64,000 nucleotides of DNA from Helicostylum pulchrum (Eukaryota > Mucoromycota > Mucoromycetes > Mucorales > Mucoraceae), in NCBI GenBank assembly GCA_025677825.1, contig JAIXMO010000031.1:300341-364340 (forward strand), read 5' to 3'. The notes beneath the pieces were generated by a model, which was not told the origin of the DNA, searched no databases, and saw only the letters and a program-made list of their open reading frames with translations. Positions 1 to 11,554 of the stretch are shown here, one piece after another. A program made the translations under genes and the position numbers. Numbering within the stretch: the stretch's first letter is position 1; the number at the start of each line of letters is the position of its first letter.

Positions 1-928
1 ATCGTACCTTATCCAAAGGAAGGAAGTACACAAGAGTCAATTTACAAAACCATTATGAAGAGATTAAATGGATTGGAAGGAAACATGACACTTTCACTAA
101 GATATCTAGATGATCAAAATAAAAATCTAAATGATGTATTAAAGGATATGGAAAGAAACCATCAAGCTCAATTAATTCAATTAATTGGACATTTAAACGA
201 TACTGCAAGTCAAAGAATTGATAATATGGTAAAAAAATAATAATTATACATGTATATATGCGTATATGGGGAGTCATTGATTAATATACTCTTGTAGAAA
301 CGTAGGTATGAACAATGGTACGAGGATTTAAAGGATCAAACAGATAGTGATATGAGAGAAATGACTGCAAAAATCAATATCTTGGCCGATCAGGTAAAGT
401 ATATATGCAAAAAAATATTTACACGTGTAATATTTATCTATTTTTCAGTTATCATTCGAAAGACGAGTTTCTGTATCTCAATTAGTCATTATGATCACAC
501 TATTTGTATTTATGGCACTATCGCGCGGAACATTCAGTACACTTTCACCTGTGATGGCGGCACAACAAGAAGAAAGAAAACGTCGAGAATCTATCGACCA
601 TTCATTATTGTCAAAAGAAACGGTTGATTTACTACTGGAGATACCTAAAAAACTAGAGATACCTAAAAAACCTAATAATCCTAGACGCCACAGTGATTAT
701 CCATACCATATTATGGGCGAAGGAGAAATTCATAAAAACGATACCCCAATGGATAATTTACTTGGTATAGAATTACAAAACGACAATATAGTATTAGAAC
801 AAAAGGTACCATTGTTAAACAAATTCAGTCGTAAAACCAGTTTAGAAAACTTGAGAACAAAAGATGAGTCAAGTAGTATAAAGAATCGTAAAAGGTCTTG
901 TACGAGTCCATCTGTCATAGAATTGTAA
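1..928 (+). CDS. SUN-like protein (Slp1/SUCO family), C-terminal part
   Basis: The gene enters from the left edge, so its N-terminus and SUN domain lie outside. Exons 1-228, 298-393 and 449-928 join in frame (267 residues visible). The first exon begins with a proline-containing stretch and the motif EGSTQESIYKTIMKRLNGLE, followed by LRYLDDQNKNL, which is the conserved segment just after the SUN domain in Slp1/SUCO/Opt proteins. A coiled-coil region and one hydrophobic segment (around ITLFVFMALSRG) follow, then a polar tail rich in Lys, Arg and Ser. Family members are ER/nuclear-envelope membrane proteins; in yeast Slp1 works with Emp65 in protecting soluble ER proteins. The assignment rests on motif recognition, and the missing SUN domain cannot be checked here. 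Confidence 0.75.
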
Positions 929-1014
929 TAAAATTTTATGTATTTAAAACTCCCAGCCGTCAAAATAAAATAAAAATATTCTCTTTCACTTTTGTAATTT
1001 AAAGTATATATATA

Positions 1015-2006
1015 ATGAGTAGTCTTGTTAATTATTCTGACGATGATTCTTCTTCATCCGGCGATGAACAGCCTGAAGGTACTTACACCAACGCCCCCTC
1101 CCCCCCCCCCCCCTTTTTTTTTAAAAAAAAATACGATATTAATCTTTATTTAAAATAGTTTACGAAATTGTAAGAAAAAAAAAACTATATTAAACACGAT
1201 TAAAAAAAAACTAACCTTTATATTAGCTCAAGAAAAACGTGGAAAAGAAATTAGTACCCAAACCAACGAAAAAAGACTCAAAAACAACAACAAAAGACAT
1301 AAAACCAACAACACCACTTAATGCAGCAATAGCAGCCGTTATTCCCAACATTATAAAACAACCGGTATCTGGAGAAATAAACGAGCACCATAAAAGATTG
1401 ATGGCTGCATTAGTACCTAAACCCATCGAAGGAGGTATCAATTGGGGTATACCTGACGAACCAACCACACCTTGCGATCCCGAAAGAGCAGTAAGTTAAA
1501 CCTCTAAATAAAAAACATACACAAAATAATAATTTTTTTTTTTCTCTTTTTTTTTCGCATTGTAGGAAAGAATAGCTCATTTCCTTTCACTAAGAGCGTC
1601 AGGCCACCGACTCAATGATCACCTTCAACACAACAAAGCATTTCGTAACCCACGTATCTATGCACGTCTAGTTGAATTTGCCGATGTAGAAGAACTTGGT
1701 AGTAATTTCGATAAACAAGATTTCGACCCAACGGGGTTCCCACCCGAATTATACATAGACGGTATCCTAGAGACACAAAAGAAATTAGCAGAAGAAAAAG
1801 TAGCATTACAGCAAAATAGAACTTCAGTTCAATTCGTACCTACACAGCAACAACAACCGGAATTATCTCAACAGCAGAATTCTGCTATGGCACAGGCAAT
1901 GGCTACCGCTGCAAAAGTAGCTAGTAGAATTGCTAAACCACCAATACAAGAAGAAAAGAGAAAGAATCAGTGGGAGGATGGTGGAAGAGAAAGTAAAAGA
2001 CGATAG
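1015..2006 (+). CDS. HCNGP/SAP30-binding-protein-like protein
   Basis: Four exons are supported: 1015-1078, an 11-nt microexon 1159-1169, 1227-1490 and 1566-2006, giving 259 residues. Without the microexon the first exon cannot join the main frame; with it the phases fit (1+11=12). The protein starts with an acidic Ser/Asp tract (MSSLVNYSDDDSSSSGDE), then a Lys-rich linker. From about residue 115 comes the family core, with FRNPRIYARLVEFADVEELG, GSNF and DPTGFPPELY, which matches the HCNGP domain of human SAP30BP and its fungal homologues. A Gln-rich and Lys/Arg-rich tail follows. SAP30BP is a nuclear protein linked to transcription repression and to splicing of short introns. The start ATG lies close behind an A/T-rich leader. 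The family call is solid; the role in this organism is inferred. Confidence 0.8.
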
Positions 2007-2130
2007 TTCGGAGATCTTATTAACCATTTTGACATATTGAGTCATAAACCATTTTACTGGTTGAAATAAAATATATATCTTGGGTTTTTTACATGTAATT
2101 TTTTATATCTATCCTTTTTTTTTCTTCGTA

Positions 2131-3766
2131 ATGCGTTTCTTATTACCGTTAACTCATCGCTTAACATTAACTCATGGTTTATCATTAACCAACAAAGTAC
2201 TTTGTTTAAGCAGGTTTTATAACACTGGTCTTTTAAGAAAGACAACTACCTTACCTGACAAAGTAGGACTTCAACTTTCCAAAGATCGTAATGGTATGAA
2301 TCAACTTTTTTACTAGAAACTTAAATACTTATCTATTTTTAATTGTTAGACGCGAATAATAACGATACAGATTTAATTAAATCAAAAAGATCCAGTGATA
2401 TTTTACAGGTACCAGGAAGTACATATGGGTAAGGATTTTATACTTTTTTTTTTTTAAAAAAAAAACCCCCATCATGTCTTTAACGTGTTATTTTTAGTGG
2501 CATGTATGATTTAAAATGGATCAAGAAACCAAAAAACGTCTTGATTGTCAAAAAACCCGACGATATCAAAACCGAGAAAGCATTAATTGAAGTTGCAAAG
2601 TAAACACTAAAAAAAAATAATAATATGTTGTCACTTATAAAAAACATTTATAAAATATAGTTGGTTACACAGTTCTCAACCTGATATAAATATTATTGTT
2701 GAACCAGAAGTAGCTGAGCAATTTCAAAAAGAACTTCCATTTGTCCATGTTATTGAAAAAAGTAAGTGTATATGTATGTATATATTCAAGAAAAGTGTAT
2801 TCGAGATGATTAATCCAATCATTTAGGTCAGCAGGATGATTATACACGTACGGTAGATTTCGCAATTACATTAGGAGGAGATGGTACAATGCTTCATCTA
2901 TCATCATTATTTCCAAAAGCGTCACCACCAGTGATTAGTTTTTCATTAGGCACACTGTGTTTTTTAATGTCCTACAGTAAAGTATATTTTAACAACCAAA
3001 GAAAAAAAAATCATGCATTAACTTTTATGTAGAATTTGAAAAATTTCAACATGTATTAAATGATATGATTGCAGGTAAAATTGGCTTAATGATGCGAATG
3101 AGATTATTCTGTTCATTACATCAATCAAACGGAAAGAGAATAGAACTAGATGGTAAAGAAGTAGATGATCGACAAGTAATGAACGAAGTAACTTTGCATC
3201 GTGGTAGATACCCTCACCTGACCACCATCGATTGCTTTGTAGATGATCAGTATCTAACAGAATGTGTTGCAGATGGTTTGATTGTATCTACACCCACTGG
3301 ATCTACTGCTTATTCATTATCTGCCGGTGGTCCTATTGTGCATCCTAGTGTACAGAGCATGGTACTAACTCCTATTTGCCCTAGATCTTTATCTTTTAGA
3401 ACTGTGTTATTGCCACCTAGTTCAAATATTGAGTTAAAGGTAATAGGAAAACCCTTATAGTGAAGATGGTTTTTTAAGCAATATATTATTTTATAGATTG
3501 GTGATAAGAGTCGAAGTCAAATCGAAGTTTCAATTGATGGTCAAGAAATATTTATGCTGCATAAAGGAGAATACGTAAAAGTAAGAACCCCTCCCCAAAA
3601 ACTAACTCATTAGTCAAATAAGACATTTAATATCAGACTCATTTAGGTCCGTATGTCAAAATACCCGATTCCATGCGTAACACATATTAGTGATGGATCA
3701 GGATGGGAAAAAGATATCAACGAATTACTGAAATGGAATCAAACCTTTGGTAGTAATATTCAATAA
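2131..3766 (+). CDS. POS5: NAD(H) kinase, mitochondrial Pos5-like
   Basis: Eight exons (2131-2293, 2350-2428, 2498-2599, 2661-2761, 2827-2976, 3033-3439, 3497-3580, 3647-3766) give 401 residues. The enzyme phosphorylates NAD or NADH with ATP to make NADP(H). Visible motifs are GGDGTMLH (ATP/NAD kinase signature), NEVTLHRG and [22 protein letters not shown], all in the usual order. The N-terminus ([16 protein letters not shown]...) is rich in Arg, Ser, Thr and Leu, lacks acidic residues and looks like a mitochondrial presequence, which together with the short length favours the Pos5-type enzyme over the cytosolic Utr1 type. The usual GxLGFL segment reads GTLCFLMSY, with Cys replacing Gly. The last exon ends in FGSNIQ. 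Confidence 0.88.
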
Positions 3767-4198
3767 GATCTACATGTATTAATAATGTAAATAAACAAAT
3801 AAGCATGTCTTTATCTTTCTAACCAAAAATAACATTAACACAAAGAGTTGCCATACTCTGTTTACAAAATCAGATTACAGGAATAACCATATTATCTTTT
3901 TTATATACATATGTACTGTTAGAGAAAAGCGTCACACTAATATTTAGCGTATCGTTACTGTTCTAGGTACGCAATTTCAATAGAATGAATTGTAATTCAC
4001 GCCACATAAAAAAAAAAAGAAGGCATAAAAAAAAAAGATCATCTCTTTGGAGATGAAGTATTCGGCATATTCTGATCAAATTAGGAACAATACGTCCTAA
4101 ACCTGTTTATAAGCAAGAATACATCTATTGGATAACCACACACATTAAAATCCCGTCACCAACAAACAAATTTTTTTCTAATTTAAAAATAAAAAATA
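3767..4198. other. Intergenic spacer, no gene seen
   Basis: This is the 432-bp gap between two + strand genes. It is AT-rich with short A runs. No open frame with coding character, tRNA or repeat was recognised; it presumably holds the 3' end of the kinase gene and the promoter of the esterase gene. Confidence 0.6.
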
Positions 4199-5674
4199 AT
4201 GGGTTTTCAACGTTCTTTACTTTCTAAAATAATGTCTCAAGTTAAACTTTTCCACAATAGTGACCCTGTTAAAATTCAGTTAAGGAACGAAGGTAACCGC
4301 TCAGTTTCTTTAACTGACTACGTTGCCGAGAAGTGTCCTTCACTTGTTGGCCCTAAAGCTGTCTATCACCCAACCAGTTACTTGTTCAATGGTCATTTGC
4401 AAACTGGTTATGCTGCTTATCATAACTATAGTCCTACAGTCCATGAAGTTATTTATGAGAGGTACACATAAAGAAAATACACGCAAAAAAAAAATAAAAA
4501 AAAAAAAATAAATAAATAAAAATAAATAACGAAAATAAATAGAGAACTTGTAGATACACCAGACGGTGGTATTTTTTCTTTAGACTGGACACCCACCAAA
4601 GAAGGTTTAGAGAACGATCAAACACCTACACTCGTTGTATTACATGGTCTTACAGGCGGAAGTGACGAATCTTATATCCGTTGTATTTTGGAAATTGTAA
4701 CATACCCACCCTTCAATTACCGTGCTGTTGTAATGAACAGTCGTGGATGTGCCAATACCGATATCTTGACTCCTCATATCTACAGTGGCGGGTATACCAA
4801 TGATCTTCGTACTGCTCTTAAACATATTCAAAATAGACTTGCACCTGGTACGCCATTAGTTGGTATTGGATTTTCATTAGGTTCTAATGTTTTGGTCAAG
4901 GTACATTTTTTTTGTTGTTGAAAGAATGGATTTTTTTTTGTGTGTATTAAATTTTTTTTTAAAAAAAATAGTATCTCGGCGAGGAAGGAGATAAAACACC
5001 TTTTAAAGCAGCTATTTCAGTTGCAAACCCATTTGATTTTAGAAGTTCTATGGATCGTTTAGATGAATCATTTATTGGTAAAAATGTATACTCTGTAGCC
5101 ATGGCCAACAATTTAAAAAAAGCATTTGGAAAGTAAAGTATTCACGTATATATATAAAAAAAAGCATAGAATTAAAAATACTCAAACATTTTATATTAGA
5201 CATTTAGATACTTTAGCAAAGGGCGGTAAGATCAATCCAGACGAAATCATGTCATCTAAAACAATGCGTCAATTCGATGACGCCTGTACTCGAAAGATGT
5301 TTGATTTTACAACAGTGAATAATTATTATCGCGACGCTAGCTCCTGTAGATTTATCGAGCATGTCAAGGTTCCATTATTATGTTTAAACGCTCTTGATGA
5401 TCCAATTGCACACGGTATTTGTATACCATACGACGAAATCAAGACAAACCGTAACATTGTTCTTGCCACCACAAAATATGGTGGACATATCGGCTGGTTT
5501 GAACATAACGCTTATCCTACTAGATGGATGGCTAAACCTCTTACCGAATTTATAGTTGCCATGTTTCAAGCCTTTGACGTAAGAGAAAACCAAGGTGATA
5601 AATTAGAACCCGCTACCATCGATGATACAATTGATCAAATTCAAAATCACTTATCTCATGGCAAAACTGCATAA
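4199..5674 (+). CDS. Alpha/beta-hydrolase, EMB8/YheT (ABHD1/3, Eht1/Eeb1) family
   Basis: Four exons (4199-4461, 4543-4900, 4972-5132, 5200-5674) give 418 residues. The protein has the AB-hydrolase pattern of the family that includes yeast ethyl-ester synthases Eht1/Eeb1, YMR210w and animal ABHD1/ABHD3. Motifs seen are the strand YLFNGHLQT, the oxyanion region LVVLHGLTGGSDESYIR, the nucleophile elbow GIGFSLGSNV (Ser in GFSLG), the acid residue in NALDDPIAH and the catalytic His in GGHIGW. The order and spacing are normal and all three catalytic residues are present, so the enzyme is probably active as a lipid esterase or acyltransferase. The exact substrate cannot be read from sequence. Confidence 0.82.
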
Positions 5675-6899
5675 ATTTTATATATACCTCGAAAACATTT
5701 TAAAAAAAAAAGGATGAAGGAGATTTTCCCATTTTTTTTTTTGTTATAATAATAAATACGCATTGTCTCTAAGTAGTTTATTCCTTTTGAATTTGACATT
5801 TTGACGTCAAAGTCAGACCACAAAAAAAAAGTGGATTGTACTGCATAATTTAACGTTACAAATTTTTGCTCTAACCCTATTATCCTTTAGTGGGATCGCT
5901 AGCTCATGTTGTTTGTCTTTTTTTGTAACTAATATATTTTTAGCGACCGAGTTTTTTCATTATAAAACGTTTACAAGCTGTATATGTGTTCTGTAATACA
6001 CACACACTTTGGGAGTACAAAAGGAGATAACAATACAGTTGCCTCGGATTTGTGAAACAATATAAAAAGGACTCTTGAAAAAGAGAGTCTTTTTTTATAT
6101 ATATACAGCTATTACATAAACAAAGGATATGACATTTGTTTGGATTGGTAAACTATTTGACTTCAAAAAAGTAGTTTATCAAGTGTATAGTAATATCTTG
6201 GTTTTTTACGTAATATTCGATCAATCGTTTTGAAAATAGTAATATTAATAAAAGGGAGGTTACTAGTAGTGTTTATATTATACTTAGGAGTGAAAACCTG
6301 ACAGGCTTGCGATTGTTTATTTGGTGTAACAGATTAGAAAACGATTAAAATATTGATGGGCATCATCTTATGGTACGAGGCAAAGCTCCAAACCCCCCCC
6401 CCCCAAGTTTATAGGCAGATCAACGTATAATATATGTACTCCTCGTACCTTTCATAATCAATTTCTTGAAAGCAGTAATTTTATAGTGTAACAGTTTTTA
6501 TTAAACTTCACATGTATATGAAGTATCAAAAAAGTCTTCAAAGTAGATAACAAGTTACTCTTATCCTCTTCTTTTTAAAATAACACGGAGACAAAACCTT
6601 AACCCCTCCTTTGATACCTTTTTAGATGAGGAGGGGAATACCTTTCTCTTTGTTTACGGACTGCTTTTAAAAAGAGCAAAAAAAAAAAAGTACGCCCGCT
6701 TTTTTGGATAAAAATAGGTGGAACCACCATCTAAAGTATTATATAAATAAATTATATTACCTGTTTTTTTTTTCTCTTTCTTGTTATTTTTCTATCAACT
6801 TTTTTTTTTCTGTTTTTTCGTTTTTCTACATATAATAATTTAAATAAATACGCGTATTTAAAAAAAAATAAAAAATTGAATGTATTATTTAAATACGAT
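5675..6899. other. Intergenic region upstream of the RasGEF gene
   Basis: This 1.2-kb spacer has no convincing ORF. It contains a palindromic TGACGTCA at 5802-5809 (a CRE/ATF-like site, possibly by chance), a C12-like run near 6391, a short hairpin followed by T residues at about 6068-6097 (GGACTCTTG...AGAGTCTTTTTTT), and CT/T-rich tracts at 6765-6830 just ahead of the RasGEF start, which resemble a fungal promoter/leader. No tRNA was found. Confidence 0.5.
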
Positions 6900-8689
6900 A
6901 TGTCAATACCTATTATGAATCAATCGACTATATCCATGTCACCACCTACTTCACCTTTAACACCAATAGCACCTTCAACGTTAACTTCACATTTTGTACA
7001 AGCACTTCACGATTATTTACCTTCCTCATCTTCAACTGATGACTCTGTTACATGCTTATTTTTTAAAAAAGGTTCTATTATTGAAGTATTTAACAGAGAT
7101 GACTCTGGTTGGTGGGATGGTCAAAGTGGTGAAGTCCGAGGTTGGTTTCCCAGTAACTATGTAGGTAGAATAGGTGAATTGAAACGACAAAGTGCCGACT
7201 TTGAAGACGACTGTTCTTCTTCTACTGAAGAATTAGAGTTATGGCATCAGAAAATGAACCATGTCAATTCGTCTGTGTCACTTGATATAGATAACACAAA
7301 GGTACCAAAAAGAAAAAAGCAATCTAATTAATTTAAATTAATTTTTTATATCTGCTAGATTTCTTCCATTCAAAATCGAGTAGAAATGGCTAGAGCTTTA
7401 TTAAGGGAAGATAGAAGAAAATCAGGAAATAGTATCATATTAGAAGAAGACGAATCATTATCCTTAATAGATCAAGTAACAGAAAGAGTCCATGACTTGG
7501 TTGAAGCATGTAACCAACAGCAATCGAATATTCAGCTAATTGTCTTTCAAGTGGTTTCATCCATTCGATCTGTCTTAACCGAAGCTAATATAGTAAATAA
7601 AGAAAGTCAAATATTAAGAAACTATCCCGACCTAGCAAAGCAACGTAAACTAGTTCTTAGTGCCTTAAGTAGACTTGTCCTGAAAGGAAAAGAATTACAA
7701 CAACAACAAGAGATACAAACACAAGATATTGATCAACTATCTGATTTCGCCAATCAATTATTACATGAGATGGAATTATTTGAAAGGTTATTGGTATCTA
7801 TACCTAGACACTCATTTTATTCTTCCACAGATAGCGATTATACTACTCGACCTTCTTCCATGTTTCATGATACTCCTAGATCTTCCATTTCGTCCCTTGG
7901 TCACTCTTCTGTAATCTCTACTAATTCAATTTCTCTGCGTCAAATTATTTCGGAAGCACGCCACAGCAGCAATACTAACCCCTTAATCAAGCCTGTACCT
8001 ACAGATATAGAACACATCTTGCAGAACATTAGCGATCATCAACTTAGTATTGACGACCTAATGAAGATATTAATTATCACCTTGGAAAAATACTTGATCA
8101 ATCGAATTCGTGCCACTGATATGTTAGAAATTACTAGAAAGGCTGTGGAATCCGTCAGAACTTTTCTAGCTATTGTAGAACATGTTTGTTCTAATTTAGG
8201 AGATCTGGATTATAATAGAAGATTATCGATGATTCCGGAAGACCCTCGATTAGTTTCGTTGGTACTTACCAAGGAGTCAGTCTATAGTGCCATAACTAAT
8301 TTAGTTACTGCCGTAAGAGCCTTGACCGGACCACAACTTGAAGACGACGAAGAAGAACATCATCATCTTCCTGTATGTTGCCGAATCGTCATCGAAACAA
8401 CAAACGAATGCGCAGACTGTGTACGAGCTTGTCTTGAAGAAGAAGAAGAAGAAAGCAAGAATATGCGTCACCCTATGCATCAACAGTTGGAACAACAACA
8501 GCATGAAAACAGTCGATCACAACATACGCTAAGTATTTTAGGACGTAAAGTAACTAGTTTACAAGCTCTTCAACAATACGAATTAGATCAAGTAACGGAT
8601 ACCGAAAAAGAAATAGAAGCACTTGCGATAGAACCATCATCAGTCACAAGTACTGAAAATGCATTACCACCACCATCACCACCACCACC

Positions 8690-8721
<32 letters not shown>

Positions 8722-10841
8722 CAACCATTGAAAAATGCGACTATAAAAAAACCAGAGCATCTCTTCAAATCAACACCACCGTAGAGGCATTACCTCAACG
8801 CACTAAATTAAGAGCAAGAGCTGCCTCTGTAAATAATATTCAAAATTTAATGTCTAGCAATTTACCCTTGCCACCGTTACCACTAATGAAACCGTCAGTT
8901 TCTGCAACCCCTATCGGTTCCGAAGCTGCTACTACAACAGATGTACGACTAAAGCTACGACGTTCTCGCGGTCGTAGTGTCTCCTCACTTCGACCTTCTA
9001 TTAATAAATCAAAGTCAGAACGTATGCTTACCTCTACTTCCACTGACAGTCTCCCTGAACCCTTACAACCCAAGAAGCTATCTTCTTGGAGATCGGCACA
9101 TAGTTCACAAGAACAATTGAAATCCGAACCAATGATTAATTCCGTTTTAAAGGTAAATATAGACATGTAAACTATAACAGAAAAAAAAGAGAGATATTTA
9201 TATTAAACATAGAAGGAGCCGGAATATGACTTTTTAAAACAATACGTATTTAATGATCAAGAAATGATTTTTAATGCAGAAGGTGAAGTTACAGGTGCCA
9301 CAGTTGAAGCACTTGTTCGAAAATTGACACTTCATGAAAAATCGCCAGGTAAAAAAAAAAAAAGTTGGTTTAAACTGAATGTTATTTTTAACTTTTTTTT
9401 TTTATAAAGATCTTATTTTTACACGTGCATTCTTCTATAACTTTCGGCTTTTTACTAATCCTACTGATTTCGTTCAATTATTGATTACTCGATTTTGTCT
9501 TTTACCACCTGCAGATATCCAACAAGAAGAAATCGTAATTTGGTCAAACCGTGTACTGATACCTATTCGTCTTCGAGTCTATAACGTTATCAAGACATGG
9601 TTAGAGACTTATTTTAGTTACGCACAAGATGCAATTGTCGAAAAAACATTAATGGATTTTGCTAATACCGAAATGACTAAAGCTATGCCTGGACCTGCGA
9701 AACGAATGATTGTTTTAATCACAAGAACCGTAAGTTTATAATTATTTTTCTAGAACAAAAAAAAAAACTAACCCTTTTTTTTAAAAGTTTTCTTCTAAAG
9801 GATCAACTAGTGCTAGTCGTAAACATTCTTATAACGAAACTCGTATGACAATGCAAAAATTAAATTCTTCCAATTTACAATTATCAGCATCAATATCTAC
9901 CAGTAACACTAATATATTTTCCAATTTGTCGCTATCCAACGATCACCACGGTGATGACAAGTATCCTCCATCTATTCTGAGTAAATCACTACGAAATACC
10001 TTAAGAAAAGCAGTAAGCCACACGAGTCTTGCATGTATCCATGTCAACGATATCGATCCTATTGAACTTGCTCGGCAAATTACATTAATGGAAAACAGTT
10101 TATTCTGTCAAATCCGACCTAATGAAATGATCGGTCAGGAATTTAAAAAGAAGGTTGGTATCAGTCAAGCAATTCATGTCAAGGCTATGATCCAAACCAG
10201 TACACAAATTACTAGTCTAGTAGCCGATACTATTCTTAATGAACCTGATCCAAAGAAAAGAGCTCATGTGCTAAAGTATTGGATTAAAGTTGGCGATGTA
10301 AAGTATACAACACATTTTTTTTTAAAAAGATACTGTGTACTCATATATATTATACTAGGCCTGTCTTCAGTTAAACAATTACAATACATTAATGGCCATT
10401 CGATCTGCTCTCGATTCTACAAGTATTGCTCGCTTAAAAAAGACATGGGAATACGTATCAGGAAAATACAAGACGATGTGGGAACCCATCTATCGAGCAA
10501 CAGATTCACAACGTAATTTTGCAGAATATCGACAACGTTTAAAGATGACAGTAGCTCCCTGTTTACCATTTTTAGGTGTTTATTTAACTGATATGACTTT
10601 TATCGATGATGGCAATGCGGATCGACGTAATTCACCTAGCGGTCACGAACTAATCAATTTTGATAAATATGTCAAAATAACTCGTATCTTGAACGAAATT
10701 GATCAATTCCAAATGTCTTATAAATTATTGGAAGTAGAAGAAATTCAAGTCTTTTTAAAGAGAACCCTTGAATCTGTAGAACAAGATGATCAAGTGTTTT
10801 ATGCTAGAAGTTTAAAACGAGAACCAAAAGAAGAAGAGTAA
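6900..10841 (+). CDS. SH3-domain Ras guanine-nucleotide exchange factor (Cdc25/Sos type)
   Basis: Six exons (6900-7301, 7359-9152, 9213-9348, 9410-9729, 9788-10297, 10359-10841) give 1214 residues. The first ATG in frame is 6900. Domains in order are an N-terminal SH3 domain (about residues 35-95; ALHDYLP, GWWDGQSGEVRGWFPSNYVG), a long linker with helical parts, poly-Pro followed by Thr around 8668-8725 and a Ser/Arg-rich stretch, a RasGEF-N domain beginning near EGEVTGATVEALVRKLT, and a C-terminal catalytic RasGEF (Cdc25) domain from DIDPIELARQITLME through PCLPFLGVYLTDMTFIDDGN to the end. The SH3-GEFN-GEF order is that of fungal Cdc25/Bud5/Ste6-like exchange factors that load Ras with GTP at the membrane. 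The tail (KREPKEEE) is charged. Confidence 0.9.
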
Positions 10842-11554
10842 AAAAAACGCCCCCACCTAATATACACATTACTACTACTACTTTTATATCCCCCCCCCCC
10901 CCCCCCTTATTTTTATTGTACAGTCTCTCTCTCTTTCTCTCTCTTTTATAATACTTAGTTGAAAAATGGATAAACCATTTTTGTAATAAATTAATAACCT
11001 ACACTATTACAGATATTTTTTTTTAAAAAAAGAATTTTCTCTTTGTTGCATTGATTTTTGTGCCGCGTTCTAACGTGGAACCACCTGGTTCAACAAACGG
11101 AAGGTTTTAAGTATCCACTTCTTGACGGTAGGACTAAAAATTTGTTCAAAATATCGTTTTTTTAAATAAAACCCATTTATCTTGATCTATCCTATTTTTT
11201 TTTTCAAGAATAAACGTTTATATAATAGCATTTAATACCACTTTTTGACCCATATATTAATTTTTTTTTAAAAAAATATATAGAAAATCCAAGCCACTAT
11301 TAGCTTGGTTTTGCAGCTTTCCATGTACGATGTATACCCAATCATCAATACTTGTAGTGACTAGTTTTAAGGTGGCTTTGGCGCTGCGCAACAAAAAAAA
11401 ATTTTCTTCTTTATTTAAAAAGAAAGATTTTTTGCAAAAAACTTGTTTTTTTCTTTTTTTTTTTTATCAATATTCTAGTTTATAAGTGCGTATATATAGT
11501 TTTTGTATGTTGAAATTCTTTTTGTACTGACTTTTTTTTCCTTCTTTTATAGCA
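10842..11554 (+). promoter_or_regulatory. TEF1 promoter and probable 5'UTR intron
   Basis: This is the spacer between the RasGEF and TEF1 genes. It has a C17-like run near 10891-10906, a CT-rich tract at 10922-10945 and many T tracts. Directly before the TEF1 start is GTACTGAC (about 11524-11531), a pyrimidine tract and TTATAG at 11547-11552, two bases before the ATG. That is a textbook branch point, tract and acceptor, so the leader is probably interrupted by an intron ending at 11552; donors GTATGT (about 11506) or GTGCGT (about 11487) are candidates. Leader introns are common in highly expressed fungal translation genes. Confidence 0.55.

Noticed and set aside
5802..5809. TGACGTCA (CRE/ATF-like) palindrome
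   Set aside because: One perfect 8-mer is expected about once in a window of this size by chance, and no second site or expression data supports it.
6060..6100. Hairpin followed by T-run resembling a Pol III or bacterial terminator
   Set aside because: No RNA gene precedes it and similar T-runs are everywhere in this genome.
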